DNA of 64,000 bases from Pseudomonas sp. FP2335 (GTDB lineage: Bacteria; Pseudomonadota; Gammaproteobacteria; Pseudomonadales; Pseudomonadaceae): contig NZ_CP117437.1 of NCBI RefSeq assembly GCF_030687535.1, forward strand, positions 3,183,501-3,247,500, written 5' to 3'. A program made the translations under genes and the position numbers. The notes under the pieces are model-generated. The model had not been told where the DNA came from. It saw only the letters and a program-made list of their open reading frames with translations, and searched no databases. Every line of letters begins with the position of its first letter. Position 1 is the stretch's first letter. Shown here piece after piece: positions 24,823 to 33,176 of the stretch.

Positions 24823-26817
24823 ATGCCCCCACTGCGCTCCATCCAAGCCCGCTATACCGTGTTTCTGGTGCTGTTCGTCCTGGTGCTGTTTGTGTTGACC
24901 ATCGTCGGCATCGGCCAACTGGTCGCACCCACGCTTCGCCATACCGAAGAACAAGTGGTGCTCAACCGCATCAGCGAAGTCGCCGAACAGATCCAGGGCG
25001 AGCTGAACAAGGTTCAGGCCCAACAACGCAGCATCACCCAAACCATTCCCCTGCTCGACAGCGATGCCATCGACAAGGTCCTGCCTGGCCTGGTCGACCA
25101 GTACGGCGAGCTGAAAGTCTTCGGTGGTGGCATTTGGCCACTTCCCAACCAGCGCACCCCCGGGCGCAACAAACACAGTACGTTCTGGCACCGTGATGCT
25201 TCGGGCAAGCTGACGGTCAATACCTTCTGGAACAGCGACCCGGCGCCCAATTACTACGACCAGAGCTGGTACAAAGGCGGGCTCGCTTCACCTCGCGGCC
25301 AGTGCGCCTGGGCGGCGGCCTACAAGGATGACGCCAGCCAGGAGCCACGCACCAACTGTGCCATGGCGATCCAGCGCGACGGTGCCGCCTATGGCGTGGC
25401 GACCATCGATGTGACCCTGGGCTTCTTCAATGAGTTGGTGGCCAGCAAGGAAAAAGACATCGGTGGGCAAATGCTGATCGTTGAAGGCGACGGCAAGATC
25501 ATCAGCAACAGCTCGCGCATCAGCGGCCCGGTGGTGTTGAAAAACATCAGCGAGCTGACTGGCACGTCGGCCTTCGCCGCCCAGGTCAGCAAAGCCCTGG
25601 CTCAGCGCAACCAAGCCTTGCAGCGCAGTGAGTTCGACAACGGCGGCGTCGCCAGCACCTTTTACATGCGCCCGATTGAAGGCACCCCGTGGTTCCTCGC
25701 CACCGCCCTGCCCACCTCGCTGATCACTGCCCAGCGCGATGATGTACTGGGCACCCTGGCCCTGCTGCAAATCCCTATGGTGTTGCTGCTGGTGCTGCTC
25801 GCGGTGTACGCGATCCGCCAATTGGTGCAGCGCATGACCACGCTGAAAAGCAATATCGATGCATTGTCTGCCGGCGACGCCGACCTGACCCGACGCATCA
25901 CCATCCGCGCCGAAGACGAACTGGGCGCCATCGGCCACTCGGTCAACCGGTTTATCGTCTACCTGCAAAACATGATCGGCGAAGTCACCCAGGCCACGGG
26001 CGCCATGTCCTCGGGCCTGGAGCAATTGCAACAGACCTCGGTGCAGACCAACCAGATCCTGCTGCGACATGCCTCGGAGACCGACCAGACCGTCACCGCC
26101 ATCACCGAAATGAGTTCCACCGCCGACACCGTCGCGCAAAACGCCGCCGAAACCGCGGCCTTTACCCAGCGTGCCAACGAACACGCCGACCGTTCCCGTG
26201 TGGTGGTGGGTGAGGCGTCCAACAGTGTCAGCGCGTTGATCGGCGAAGTTTCCAGTGCCACCCAGAGCGTGGAAAACATGCGCCAGGACGCCGCGCGTAT
26301 CACCGAGACCCTGGGTGTGATCGGCGCGATTGCCGGCCAGACCAACCTGTTGGCGCTCAACGCCGCCATCGAGGCGGCGCGGGCTGGCGAGCAAGGCCGT
26401 GGGTTCGCGGTGGTCGCCGACGAAGTGCGCGCACTGGCGGCACGGACCCAGGCCAGCACGTCGCAGATCAACGAGATGCTGGTGCGCCTGACCACGGGGG
26501 TCAGCACGTCCGTCGCGGCCATGGAAAACACCCAGGCCAGTTGCCAGTCGGCCGCCGACGCCACGGCGCGGGTGAACACCGGCCTGGACGAAATGGCGGG
26601 CTCGGTCAGCCACATCAACAACCTCAGCACCCAGATCGCCACGGCCGCCGAGCAGCAAAGCGCAGTGACCGAGGAGATCAACCGCAGCATGGTGCACATT
26701 CGTCATATGGTCGAAGAGTTGGTGCAAAGTGGTCACGCCACCGAAGCCAATACCCAAAGCCTGCTCGACGCCAATGGCCGGGTTATTGCACTGATGAGTC
26801 GCTTCAAAGTCCGTTGA
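24823..26817 (+). CDS. Methyl-accepting chemotaxis protein with dCache sensor
   Basis: The 664-residue receptor has a transmembrane helix at about 13-33, a large periplasmic dCache-type ligand-binding domain (about 35-300, including the FWNSDP and [10 protein letters not shown] segments), a second helix at about 308-330, a HAMP domain, and a long cytoplasmic MA domain. The conserved signalling tip is present ([20 protein letters not shown]). Part of the amino-acid-binding dCache motif seems altered, so the ligand is not predictable from sequence. Its sigma-28 promoter places it in the flagellar regulon. Confidence 0.93.
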   Translation: MPPLRSIQARYTVFLVLFVLVLFVLTIVGIGQLVAPTLRHTEEQVVLNRISEVAEQIQGELNKVQAQQRSITQTIPLLDSDAIDKVLPGLVDQYGELKVFGGGIWPLPNQRTPGRNKHSTFWHRDASGKLTVNTFWNSDPAPNYYDQSWYKGGLASPRGQCAWAAAYKDDASQEPRTNCAMAIQRDGAAYGVATIDVTLGFFNELVASKEKDIGGQMLIVEGDGKIISNSSRISGPVVLKNISELTGTSAFAAQVSKALAQRNQALQRSEFDNGGVASTFYMRPIEGTPWFLATALPTSLITAQRDDVLGTLALLQIPMVLLLVLLAVYAIRQLVQRMTTLKSNIDALSAGDADLTRRITIRAEDELGAIGHSVNRFIVYLQNMIGEVTQATGAMSSGLEQLQQTSVQTNQILLRHASETDQTVTAITEMSSTADTVAQNAAETAAFTQRANEHADRSRVVVGEASNSVSALIGEVSSATQSVENMRQDAARITETLGVIGAIAGQTNLLALNAAIEAARAGEQGRGFAVVADEVRALAARTQASTSQINEMLVRLTTGVSTSVAAMENTQASCQSAADATARVNTGLDEMAGSVSHINNLSTQIATAAEQQSAVTEEINRSMVHIRHMVEELVQSGHATEANTQSLLDANGRVIALMSRFKVR

Positions 26818-26907
26818 TCACCTCGCCAAGGTCTCCCGTGCAAAGCGCGGGAGTCGGACTATTCTGACAGCTCAAGGTGTTTAGCCACGCCACACAGGAG
26901 GTGTGTC

Positions 26908-27366
26908 ATGCGCGCTGTCGAGCAGTCGGTCCGGTTGGAGCGGATCAGTCAGGAACGCTTTATCCAGGCCCCGACCGAGGCCGTCTACGACTACGTGACC
27001 CAACCGGACCGCTGGCACGAATGGCACCCCACTTCCCTCGGCGCCGAGACCGGCACCTGCGGTTCCCTCCCCGTCGGCGCCCGCTTCACCGAATTCATCG
27101 ACCTGTTGGGCATCCGCGTCCCTATGAGCTATCGCGTGCAGATCGCCCGACGCCCCGACGAATTCAAGACCGTGTTTACCTCCCTGGCCGTCGACGGCTC
27201 GATTCACTATTTCTTGCAGGCCCACCACGATGGCACGCTGTTCAAGCGTGTGCTGATCTACGAGACCGAGTTGCAGCTGGCCAGCCTGCATGAACGCATG
27301 ACCGAGCTGTCGTCCGTTGCCCTGGACCAGCTCAAGCAACGACTGGAAAACCCACCCTCTGTATAA
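26908..27366 (+). CDS. SRPBCC (polyketide cyclase-like) protein
   Basis: The 152-residue protein has the START/SRPBCC build: an IQAPTEAVYDYVTQPDRWHEWHP opening typical of ligand-binding helix-grip domains, a central beta-sheet and a C-terminal helix (LDQLKQRLE). AGGAGG precedes ATG. Members bind hydrophobic small molecules. No partner gene indicates which; it stands alone 80 bases before the DUF411 gene. Confidence 0.8.
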   Translation: MRAVEQSVRLERISQERFIQAPTEAVYDYVTQPDRWHEWHPTSLGAETGTCGSLPVGARFTEFIDLLGIRVPMSYRVQIARRPDEFKTVFTSLAVDGSIHYFLQAHHDGTLFKRVLIYETELQLASLHERMTELSSVALDQLKQRLENPPSV

Positions 27367-27446
27367 TTTAGAAACATTATCGCCGCGTACCCTTGCAAAA
27401 AGCAGGGAAAATGCCGGGCTTACTGCTCGGAACCGGATGACAACCC

Positions 27447-27893
27447 ATGAAGACCCCATTGCGCGTGGCCCTGCTTTCGGCCCTGTTCACCACCACCCTG
27501 GCCCAGGCGGCCGACCTGATCCCTATCGACGTGCACCGCGACGCCAATTGCGGCTGCTGCAAGAAGTGGATCAGCCACCTGGAAAGCAACGGTTTCAAGG
27601 TCAATGACCATGTGGAAACCGACATGAGCGCGGTCAAGCAACGCCTCGGCGTCGCCCCACGCCTGGGTTCGTGCCACACCGCCGTGATCGACGGCAAGTT
27701 CGTCGAAGGCCACGTGCCCGCCGAGCAGGTACTGGCTTTGCGCACACGCGACGACCTGCTCGGCGTCGCCGCACCGGGTATGCCCATGGGCTCGCCTGGC
27801 ATGGAAGTCGAGGGTCGCAGCGAAGCCTTTGAAGTGATCGGTCTGACCCGTGATGGCAAGGACGTCGTGGTGGCTGAATACCCGGCGCAATGA
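27447..27893 (+). CDS. DUF411 periplasmic metal-binding protein (CopG-like)
   Basis: The 148-residue precursor has a signal peptide (about 1-21, ending AQA). The mature domain carries the DUF411 motif DANCGCCKKW, with Cys residues placed as in CopG proteins, and a later conserved SCHTA motif and GHVPA segment. DUF411/CopG proteins are linked to copper handling in the periplasm. A Met/Gly-rich stretch (APGMPMGSPGM) could add copper contacts. Its stop overlaps the next start as ATGA, so the following membrane protein is co-translated. Confidence 0.85.
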   Translation: MKTPLRVALLSALFTTTLAQAADLIPIDVHRDANCGCCKKWISHLESNGFKVNDHVETDMSAVKQRLGVAPRLGSCHTAVIDGKFVEGHVPAEQVLALRTRDDLLGVAAPGMPMGSPGMEVEGRSEAFEVIGLTRDGKDVVVAEYPAQ

Positions 27894-28321
27894 TCGCGGG
27901 TTACCTGGGACTGTTCGTCGCGGCGTTTGGCGCCGCGACCTTATTACCCCTGCAATCGGAAGCGGTGCTGGTCGGCCTGCTGCTCAGTGGGCATTACAGC
28001 CTGTGGCTGCTGCTGGGCGTCGCCACCCTCGGCAACGTGCTCGGTTCAGTGGTGAACTGGTGGCTGGGGCGCTGGGTGGAGCACTTCAAGGGGCGACGCT
28101 GGTTTCCGGTCAATGACCGGCAACTGGACAAGGCCCGGCGGCATTACCAGCGCTGGGGGCATTGGACGCTGCTGCTCAGTTGGCTGCCGGTCATCGGGGA
28201 CCCGCTGACCCTGGTCGCCGGCGTGATGCGCGAACCCCTGTGGCGTTTCTTGCTGTGGGTGACCGTGGCCAAAAGCCTGCGCTACGCCGTGCTCGCCGCG
28301 CTGACCTTGCACTGGGTGTGA
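27890..28321 (+). CDS. YqaA/DedA-like membrane protein
   Basis: The 143-residue protein has four to five hydrophobic segments and the SNARE-associated/DedA-type features: LLPLQSEAVLVGLLL near the start and a conserved Gly/Pro turn (SWLPVIGDPLTLVAG). DedA proteins are half-transporters involved in lipid flipping and envelope homeostasis. It is coupled by four-base overlap to the DUF411 gene, suggesting a joint envelope or metal-stress role, though that is inference. Confidence 0.85.
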   Translation: MIAGYLGLFVAAFGAATLLPLQSEAVLVGLLLSGHYSLWLLLGVATLGNVLGSVVNWWLGRWVEHFKGRRWFPVNDRQLDKARRHYQRWGHWTLLLSWLPVIGDPLTLVAGVMREPLWRFLLWVTVAKSLRYAVLAALTLHWV

Positions 28322-28327
28322 ATCCCT

Positions 28328-28362
28328 GTTTAATTTCTCGCCAACATTAAACGCCGTTTAAT
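28328..28362. promoter_or_regulatory. Inverted and direct GTTTAAT sites before the D-2-hydroxyacid dehydrogenase
   Basis: ATTAAAC-GCC-GTTTAAT (28346-28362) is a perfect 7-3-7 palindrome. An additional GTTTAAT half-site lies at 28328-28334. All three lie within the 66 bases before the dehydrogenase ATG, which suggests an operator for a local repressor. Confidence 0.5.
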
Positions 28363-28387
28363 CCAACCTTTTTCGGGGCGCTCGTTG

Positions 28388-29341
28388 ATGTCGGTACAGA
28401 TCGCAGTGATTGATGATTGGCAGAACGTGGCCAGTGGCGTGGTGGACTGGTCGCCGCTTGCAAGCGTCGGCCAGGTGCACTTCCTGCACGATTACCCGGC
28501 GGACACCGCCACCATGATCCAGCGCTTGCAGGGCTTCGAGGTCATTTGCGTGATGCGCGAACGCTCGACCTTCGACAAGGCCCTGCTCCAGGGCTTGCCC
28601 AGGCTCAAGCTGCTGGTGACCGGCGGCATGCGCAACGCGGCCATCGACATTCCCGCCGCCAAGGCACTGGGGATTCAGGTGTGTGGTACTGACAGCTATA
28701 AACAGGCAGCACCGGAATTGACCTGGGCATTGATCATGGCGTCTACCCGCAACCTGCTGGCCGAAGCCAACTCGCTGCGCGCCGGAGGCTGGCAGGTTGG
28801 CCTGGGGGGTGACCTGCATGGCAAGACCCTGGGGATTCTCGGGCTCGGCAGCATCGGTCAAAAGGTCGCCCAGTTCGCCCAGGTGTTCGGCATGCGCGTG
28901 ATCGCCTGGAGTGAAAACCTCACGCCGGAGCGCGCGGCCGAGTCGGGGGTGACGTGGGTCAGCAAGCAGGCGCTGTTCGAACAGTCCGACATTCTCAGCG
29001 TGCACTTGGTGCTCAGCGAGCGCAGCCGAGGCCTGGTGGATGCCGAGGCGCTGGGCTGGATGAAACCGTCTGCGCGCCTGGTGAACACTGCCCGCGGGCC
29101 GATCGTGGATGAGACCGCGCTGGTGCAAGCGCTGGAAAGCGGGCGTCTGGCCGGGGCGGCACTGGATGTGTTCGCCGAGGAACCCTTGCCGCACGACCAC
29201 GCGTTCCGGCGCCTGCCCAATGTATTGGCTACTCCGCACGTGGGTTATGTGAGCGAGCAGAATTACCGCCAGTTCTATCAGCAGATGATCGAAAACATCC
29301 TCGCGTGGGCCAACGGCACGCCCATTCGCGGGCTCGCCTGA
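28388..29341 (+). CDS. D-isomer-specific 2-hydroxyacid dehydrogenase
   Basis: The 317-residue NAD(P)-dependent oxidoreductase has a central Rossmann motif (LGILGLGSIGQKVAQF), a substrate-binding VTGGMRN segment near the N-terminus, an Arg in NTARGPIVD, a Glu in AEEPL, and a catalytic His in TPHVGY. The substrate within the family (phosphoglycerate, glyoxylate or similar) cannot be decided. The start is ATG 28388; a TTG one codon upstream is also possible. Nine bases after the stop, a palindromic repeat begins. Confidence 0.88.
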   Translation: MSVQIAVIDDWQNVASGVVDWSPLASVGQVHFLHDYPADTATMIQRLQGFEVICVMRERSTFDKALLQGLPRLKLLVTGGMRNAAIDIPAAKALGIQVCGTDSYKQAAPELTWALIMASTRNLLAEANSLRAGGWQVGLGGDLHGKTLGILGLGSIGQKVAQFAQVFGMRVIAWSENLTPERAAESGVTWVSKQALFEQSDILSVHLVLSERSRGLVDAEALGWMKPSARLVNTARGPIVDETALVQALESGRLAGAALDVFAEEPLPHDHAFRRLPNVLATPHVGYVSEQNYRQFYQQMIENILAWANGTPIRGLA

Positions 29342-29349
29342 CGCACTTG

Positions 29350-29480
29350 TAGTGAGCGGGCTTGCCCCGCGCTGGGGGGCGAAGCCGCCCCAAATCCGCA
29401 CACTGCGGTCTTCCTGATACACCGCGGCGGGCCATTTTGGGGCGGCTTCGCCCCCCAGCGCGGGGCAAGCCCGCTCACTA
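29350..29480. repeat. Full TAGTGAG palindromic repeat, copy 3 (131 bp)
   Basis: The arms are identical to copy 2 for most of their length (TAGTGAGCGGGCTTGCCCC through GCCGCCCC, inverted at the other end). The centre differs (CCGCACACTGCGG and CACCGCGGCGGG). It begins nine bases after the dehydrogenase stop codon and probably marks its mRNA end. Confidence 0.9.
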
Positions 29481-29854
29481 CAAACACCTATCCGCGTACT
29501 TTCTGGGCATGCTTTCAAAGCGGTATAGGGTTACAAGTTTTTTGTCCTACAAAAATTCCTCACAAACCCTACGGGCTCTGGGATCTGTCCTAGACTGATG
29601 ACCGATGGGTCCGTTTCAAAACAAAAACCCCGCAAAAAATCGAAACTTTCCAACTCTGCCGTAGGTCCAGTTTTAAGGTGAGGCGAGCACGTGGAGTTCA
29701 TCCCCAATGCCCGTCCATCCAATCTTTTCGAGCCAAATGTGCATCTGGCATACGCCTTGCCAGTTTGTACAGTGCTTGTGCGCCTGACCGCAGGAAGCGG
29801 TCATCGGAGCTGATGGCAGCGGGCCATTAGCCAACCAACATGTGGGAGTGAATT
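29481..29854 (+). other. Long leader region of the glycogen/trehalose operon
   Basis: This 374-base stretch between the repeat and glgA has no believable gene and is AT-richer than its surroundings. It contains A-rich patches and the sigma-54-like element at 29746-29760. The rest shows no clear riboswitch or terminator. GGGAG lies seven bases before the glgA ATG. Confidence 0.45.
29746..29760 (+). promoter_or_regulatory. Sigma-54-like promoter element before glgA
   Basis: TGGCATACGCCTTGC has the invariant GG and GC of -24/-12 promoters at the correct spacing (consensus TGGCAC-N5-TTGC, one mismatch). It would start transcription about 80 bases before the glgA ATG. No obvious enhancer-binding palindrome was identified, so this is a candidate only. 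Confidence 0.4.
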
Positions 29855-31411
29855 ATGATCAATGCCGCTGTAGTTGTTCAGGGAGAGCGTGTCAGTCAGC
29901 CGGTAGGGGGGCCATCATTGGTCGACCTGCCCACCACTGTGCGGCAGGTCGTGAACGAAAATCCCAACCGCAAGAAAGTCTTGTTTGTCACCTCTGAATT
30001 CGCCGACCTGGTCAAGACCGGCGGCCTCGGCGACGTGTCCGCCGCCCTGCCCCGCGCCATGGCCCATCTGCACGATGTACGCGTGTTGATCCCCGGGTAC
30101 CCACAGGTGATGGAAAGCGATAACCCGATTCATATCGTCGGCGAGCTGGGCGGCCACGCTGCGCTGCCGCCGTGCAAGATCGGGCGCATGGACCTCAAGG
30201 ACGGCCTGGTCATCTATGTGCTGATCTGCCCCGAACTGTACGAACGTGAAGGCACGCCCTACGGCGCCAACAACGGTCGCGACTGGCCGGACAACCATAT
30301 CCGCTTCGCCCGCCTCGGCCTGGCCGCCGCCGACATGGCCGCCAACCTTGCGCAGATCCACTGGTGCCCTGACCTGGTGCACGCCCACGACTGGCCCGCT
30401 GGCCTGGCGCCGGCCTATATGCACTGGCGTGGGTCACGCACGCCGACGCTGTTCACCATCCACAACCTGGCCTATCAAGGCGTGGTCAGCCTGGCCTCCA
30501 CGCCGGAGTTGGGCATTCCGCCCCACGCCCTGCAACAGGAAGGCATGGAGTTCTACGGCAAGATGTCGTTCCTCAAGGCTGGCATGGCGTATTCCAGCCA
30601 TATCACCACGGTGAGCGCAACGTACGCCCAGGAGATCACCACCCCCGAATTCGGCTGCGGCCTCGATGGTTTCCTGGCCAGCAAGACCCAGCAGGGCCTG
30701 CTCAGCGGCATCCCGAACGGCATCGATGAAAGTTGGGAAACCTCCACCGATACGCACCTGCAACATAATTTCAATATTGGCGACTGGGACGGCAAGGCCA
30801 TCAACGCCGGCCACGTGCGCCGCCTGTTCGGCCTGCACGACTCCAAAGGCCCGCTGTTCGCAGTGGTCTCGCGCCTGGTCTACCAGAAAGGCCTGGACCT
30901 CACCGAAGCCGTAGCCGGCTTTATCGTCGAAAACGGCGGCCAGATCGCGATCATCGGCCGTGGCGAGCCGGAAGAAGAACAGGCCATGCGCGAACTGGCG
31001 CTGCGCTTTCCCGGCCAGGTCGGCGTGCGCATCGGCTTCAACGAAACCGACGCCCGGCGCATGTTTGCCGGCAGCGATTTCCTGTTGATGCCCTCGCGCT
31101 ATGAGCCGTGCGGCCTGAGCCAGATGTACGCGCAACGTTTCGGCTCGCTGCCGGTGGCGCGCAACACCGGCGGGCTCGCAGACACCATTGAAGATGGCGT
31201 CACCGGCTTCCTGTTCAATGAATCCAGCGTAGAAAGTTACCGCGAAGCCCTGAGCCGAGCGTTCAGGGTCTTCGCCTTCCCGGGCCTGCTCAATGCCATG
31301 CGTTCGCGCGCCATGACCCAACCCTTCAACTGGTGCCAGGCGGTGGAACCCTACGCCGAACTGTACGAACAGCTTGTGGCCAAGGCCCTGGGGAAATCCG
31401 CCAATAAATAG
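29855..31411 (+). CDS. glgA: Glycogen synthase (GT5)
   Basis: The 518-residue enzyme extends alpha-1,4-glucan from ADP-glucose. The GT5 nucleotide-sugar site KTGGLGDV begins at K54, after a roughly 40-residue N-terminal extension that most GlgA proteins lack. The C-terminal lobe contains the SRYEPCGLSQMYA motif with the conserved Glu. It is the first gene of the block glgA-treZ-malQ-treY-DUF2934-glgX, the same order as in P. aeruginosa. No glgC or glgB is in the window. The treZ start follows 20 bases after the stop. Confidence 0.95.
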   Translation: MINAAVVVQGERVSQPVGGPSLVDLPTTVRQVVNENPNRKKVLFVTSEFADLVKTGGLGDVSAALPRAMAHLHDVRVLIPGYPQVMESDNPIHIVGELGGHAALPPCKIGRMDLKDGLVIYVLICPELYEREGTPYGANNGRDWPDNHIRFARLGLAAADMAANLAQIHWCPDLVHAHDWPAGLAPAYMHWRGSRTPTLFTIHNLAYQGVVSLASTPELGIPPHALQQEGMEFYGKMSFLKAGMAYSSHITTVSATYAQEITTPEFGCGLDGFLASKTQQGLLSGIPNGIDESWETSTDTHLQHNFNIGDWDGKAINAGHVRRLFGLHDSKGPLFAVVSRLVYQKGLDLTEAVAGFIVENGGQIAIIGRGEPEEEQAMRELALRFPGQVGVRIGFNETDARRMFAGSDFLLMPSRYEPCGLSQMYAQRFGSLPVARNTGGLADTIEDGVTGFLFNESSVESYREALSRAFRVFAFPGLLNAMRSRAMTQPFNWCQAVEPYAELYEQLVAKALGKSANK

Positions 31412-31430
31412 ACATGGGAGGTCTCTGTAG

Positions 31431-33176
31431 ATGCCGTCACGGACTCTGGAAACCTGGCCCCACGGCGCAATCATGCTGGACGCGCAACACACGCGTTTTG
31501 CCTTGTGGGCGCCAGACGCGTATTACGTCAGCGTTGAATTGGAACACGGTAAGTCCGTCGCCATGCTGCCCCAGGCAGATGGCTGGTTTGAAACTGAAAT
31601 AGCCTGCCCGGCAGGCACGCGCTACCGCTTCAATATCGATGGGGAAAAGGATGTCCCCGACCCGGCGTCCCGGGCCCAGGCCACGGACGTGCATGGCTGG
31701 AGCCGGGTCGTCGACCCCCTCGCCTATCAATGGCGACACAGCCAGTGGCACGGCCGTCCGTGGCACGAAGCGGTGATCTATGAACTGCATGTCGGCGCGT
31801 TGGGCGGTTACGCCGCCGTAGAGCAACACCTGCCGCGCCTGGCCGAGCTGGGCGTGACTGCGATCGAGCTGATGCCACTGGCGCAGTTCCCCGGCGAACG
31901 CAACTGGGGCTACGACGGGGTTTTGCCCTATGCGCCCCACGCCAGCTACGGCACGCCCGAGCAGCTCAAGCACCTGATCGACAGCGCCCATGAACACGGC
32001 CTGGCGGTGATCCTCGACGTGGTCTACAACCACTTCGGCCCCGACGGCAATTACTTGGGCCAATACGCCCAGGGTTTCTTTCGCGAAGAGGTGCACACGC
32101 CTTGGGGCGCCGGCATCGACTTCGAACGCCGTGAAGTGCGCAACTTCTTCCTCGACAACGCGCTGATGTGGCTACTTGAATACCGCTTCGACGGCCTGCG
32201 CCTGGACGCCGTGCACGCCATCGACAACCCGGGGTTCCTCAAGGAGCTGGCGCAACGGGTGCGCCAGCAAGTCGATACCGGCCGCCACGTGTGGTTGGTG
32301 CTGGAGAACGAATTCAACCAGGCCAACCTGCTCGAGCACGATTTCGACGCGCAGTGGAATGACGACGGCCACAACGCCCTGCACGTGTTGCTCACCGGCG
32401 AGACCGACGCCTATTACAGTGACTTCGCCACCGACACCACGGCCAAGCTCGCCCGCTGCCTGGGCGAAGGCTTCATCTACCAGGGCGATACCACCCGCCA
32501 CGGCCACACACGCGGCGAACCCAGCGGCCATCTGCCGCCGACCGCGTTTGTGCTGTTCTTGCAGAACCATGACCAGATCGGCAACCGCGCCCTCGGTGAA
32601 CGCTTGCATCAACTCTGCTCACCCCAGGCACTTCAGGCGGCAACCACTTTGCTGCTGCTGTCACCGATGATCCCGCTGCTGTTTATGGGCGATGAAGTCA
32701 ACGCCAGCGAACCGTTTCTGTTTTTCACCGACCACCACGGCGAACTGGCCGAAGCGGTGCGCGAAGGCCGACGCAATGAATTTGCCGACTTCGCCGCATT
32801 CAACGAACCGGCGCTGCGCAAACGCATTCCCGACCCGAACGCCCTGCGCACCTTTGAACACTCGACACCGACCTTCACCGACCACCCCCAGGCCCGGCTC
32901 TATCGCCAGTTGCTCAGCCTGCGCCACCGCCACCTGGTGCCGCACCTGCCCGGCAGCGTCGCATTGGGCGCACAGGTGCTGGCCGAGGGCGCCGTCAGTG
33001 CACGTTGGCGCCTGGGCAACGGCAGCCTGCTGCAGATCGACCTCAATCTGAGCGCCACCGCACTCGCGTATCACCGCGCCGAACACCTGCTATTCGAAAC
33101 GCCTGCCGACCAAGGCGCACAACTGCCGCCGTACAGCGCACGCGTCACCCTATCCCCTGTTGGAGAGCACTCTTGA
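31431..33176 (+). CDS. treZ: Malto-oligosyltrehalose trehalohydrolase
   Basis: The 581-residue GH13 enzyme releases free trehalose from maltooligosyl-trehalose made by TreY. It has an N-terminal E-set/CBM48-like domain (about 1-95), and the (beta/alpha)8 barrel includes WGYDGVLPYAPHASYG, the nucleophile region GLRLDAVHAID, the acid Glu in LVLENEFN and LQNHDQIGNRALGER. GGAGG lies before ATG. Its TGA overlaps the TTG start of malQ. Confidence 0.93.
   Translation: MPSRTLETWPHGAIMLDAQHTRFALWAPDAYYVSVELEHGKSVAMLPQADGWFETEIACPAGTRYRFNIDGEKDVPDPASRAQATDVHGWSRVVDPLAYQWRHSQWHGRPWHEAVIYELHVGALGGYAAVEQHLPRLAELGVTAIELMPLAQFPGERNWGYDGVLPYAPHASYGTPEQLKHLIDSAHEHGLAVILDVVYNHFGPDGNYLGQYAQGFFREEVHTPWGAGIDFERREVRNFFLDNALMWLLEYRFDGLRLDAVHAIDNPGFLKELAQRVRQQVDTGRHVWLVLENEFNQANLLEHDFDAQWNDDGHNALHVLLTGETDAYYSDFATDTTAKLARCLGEGFIYQGDTTRHGHTRGEPSGHLPPTAFVLFLQNHDQIGNRALGERLHQLCSPQALQAATTLLLLSPMIPLLFMGDEVNASEPFLFFTDHHGELAEAVREGRRNEFADFAAFNEPALRKRIPDPNALRTFEHSTPTFTDHPQARLYRQLLSLRHRHLVPHLPGSVALGAQVLAEGAVSARWRLGNGSLLQIDLNLSATALAYHRAEHLLFETPADQGAQLPPYSARVTLSPVGEHS

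Noticed and set aside
33005..33172. Longer N-terminus for malQ
   Set aside because: This would overlap treZ by 168 bases; the TTG at 33173 has a good ribosome-binding site and starts the family-like sequence.
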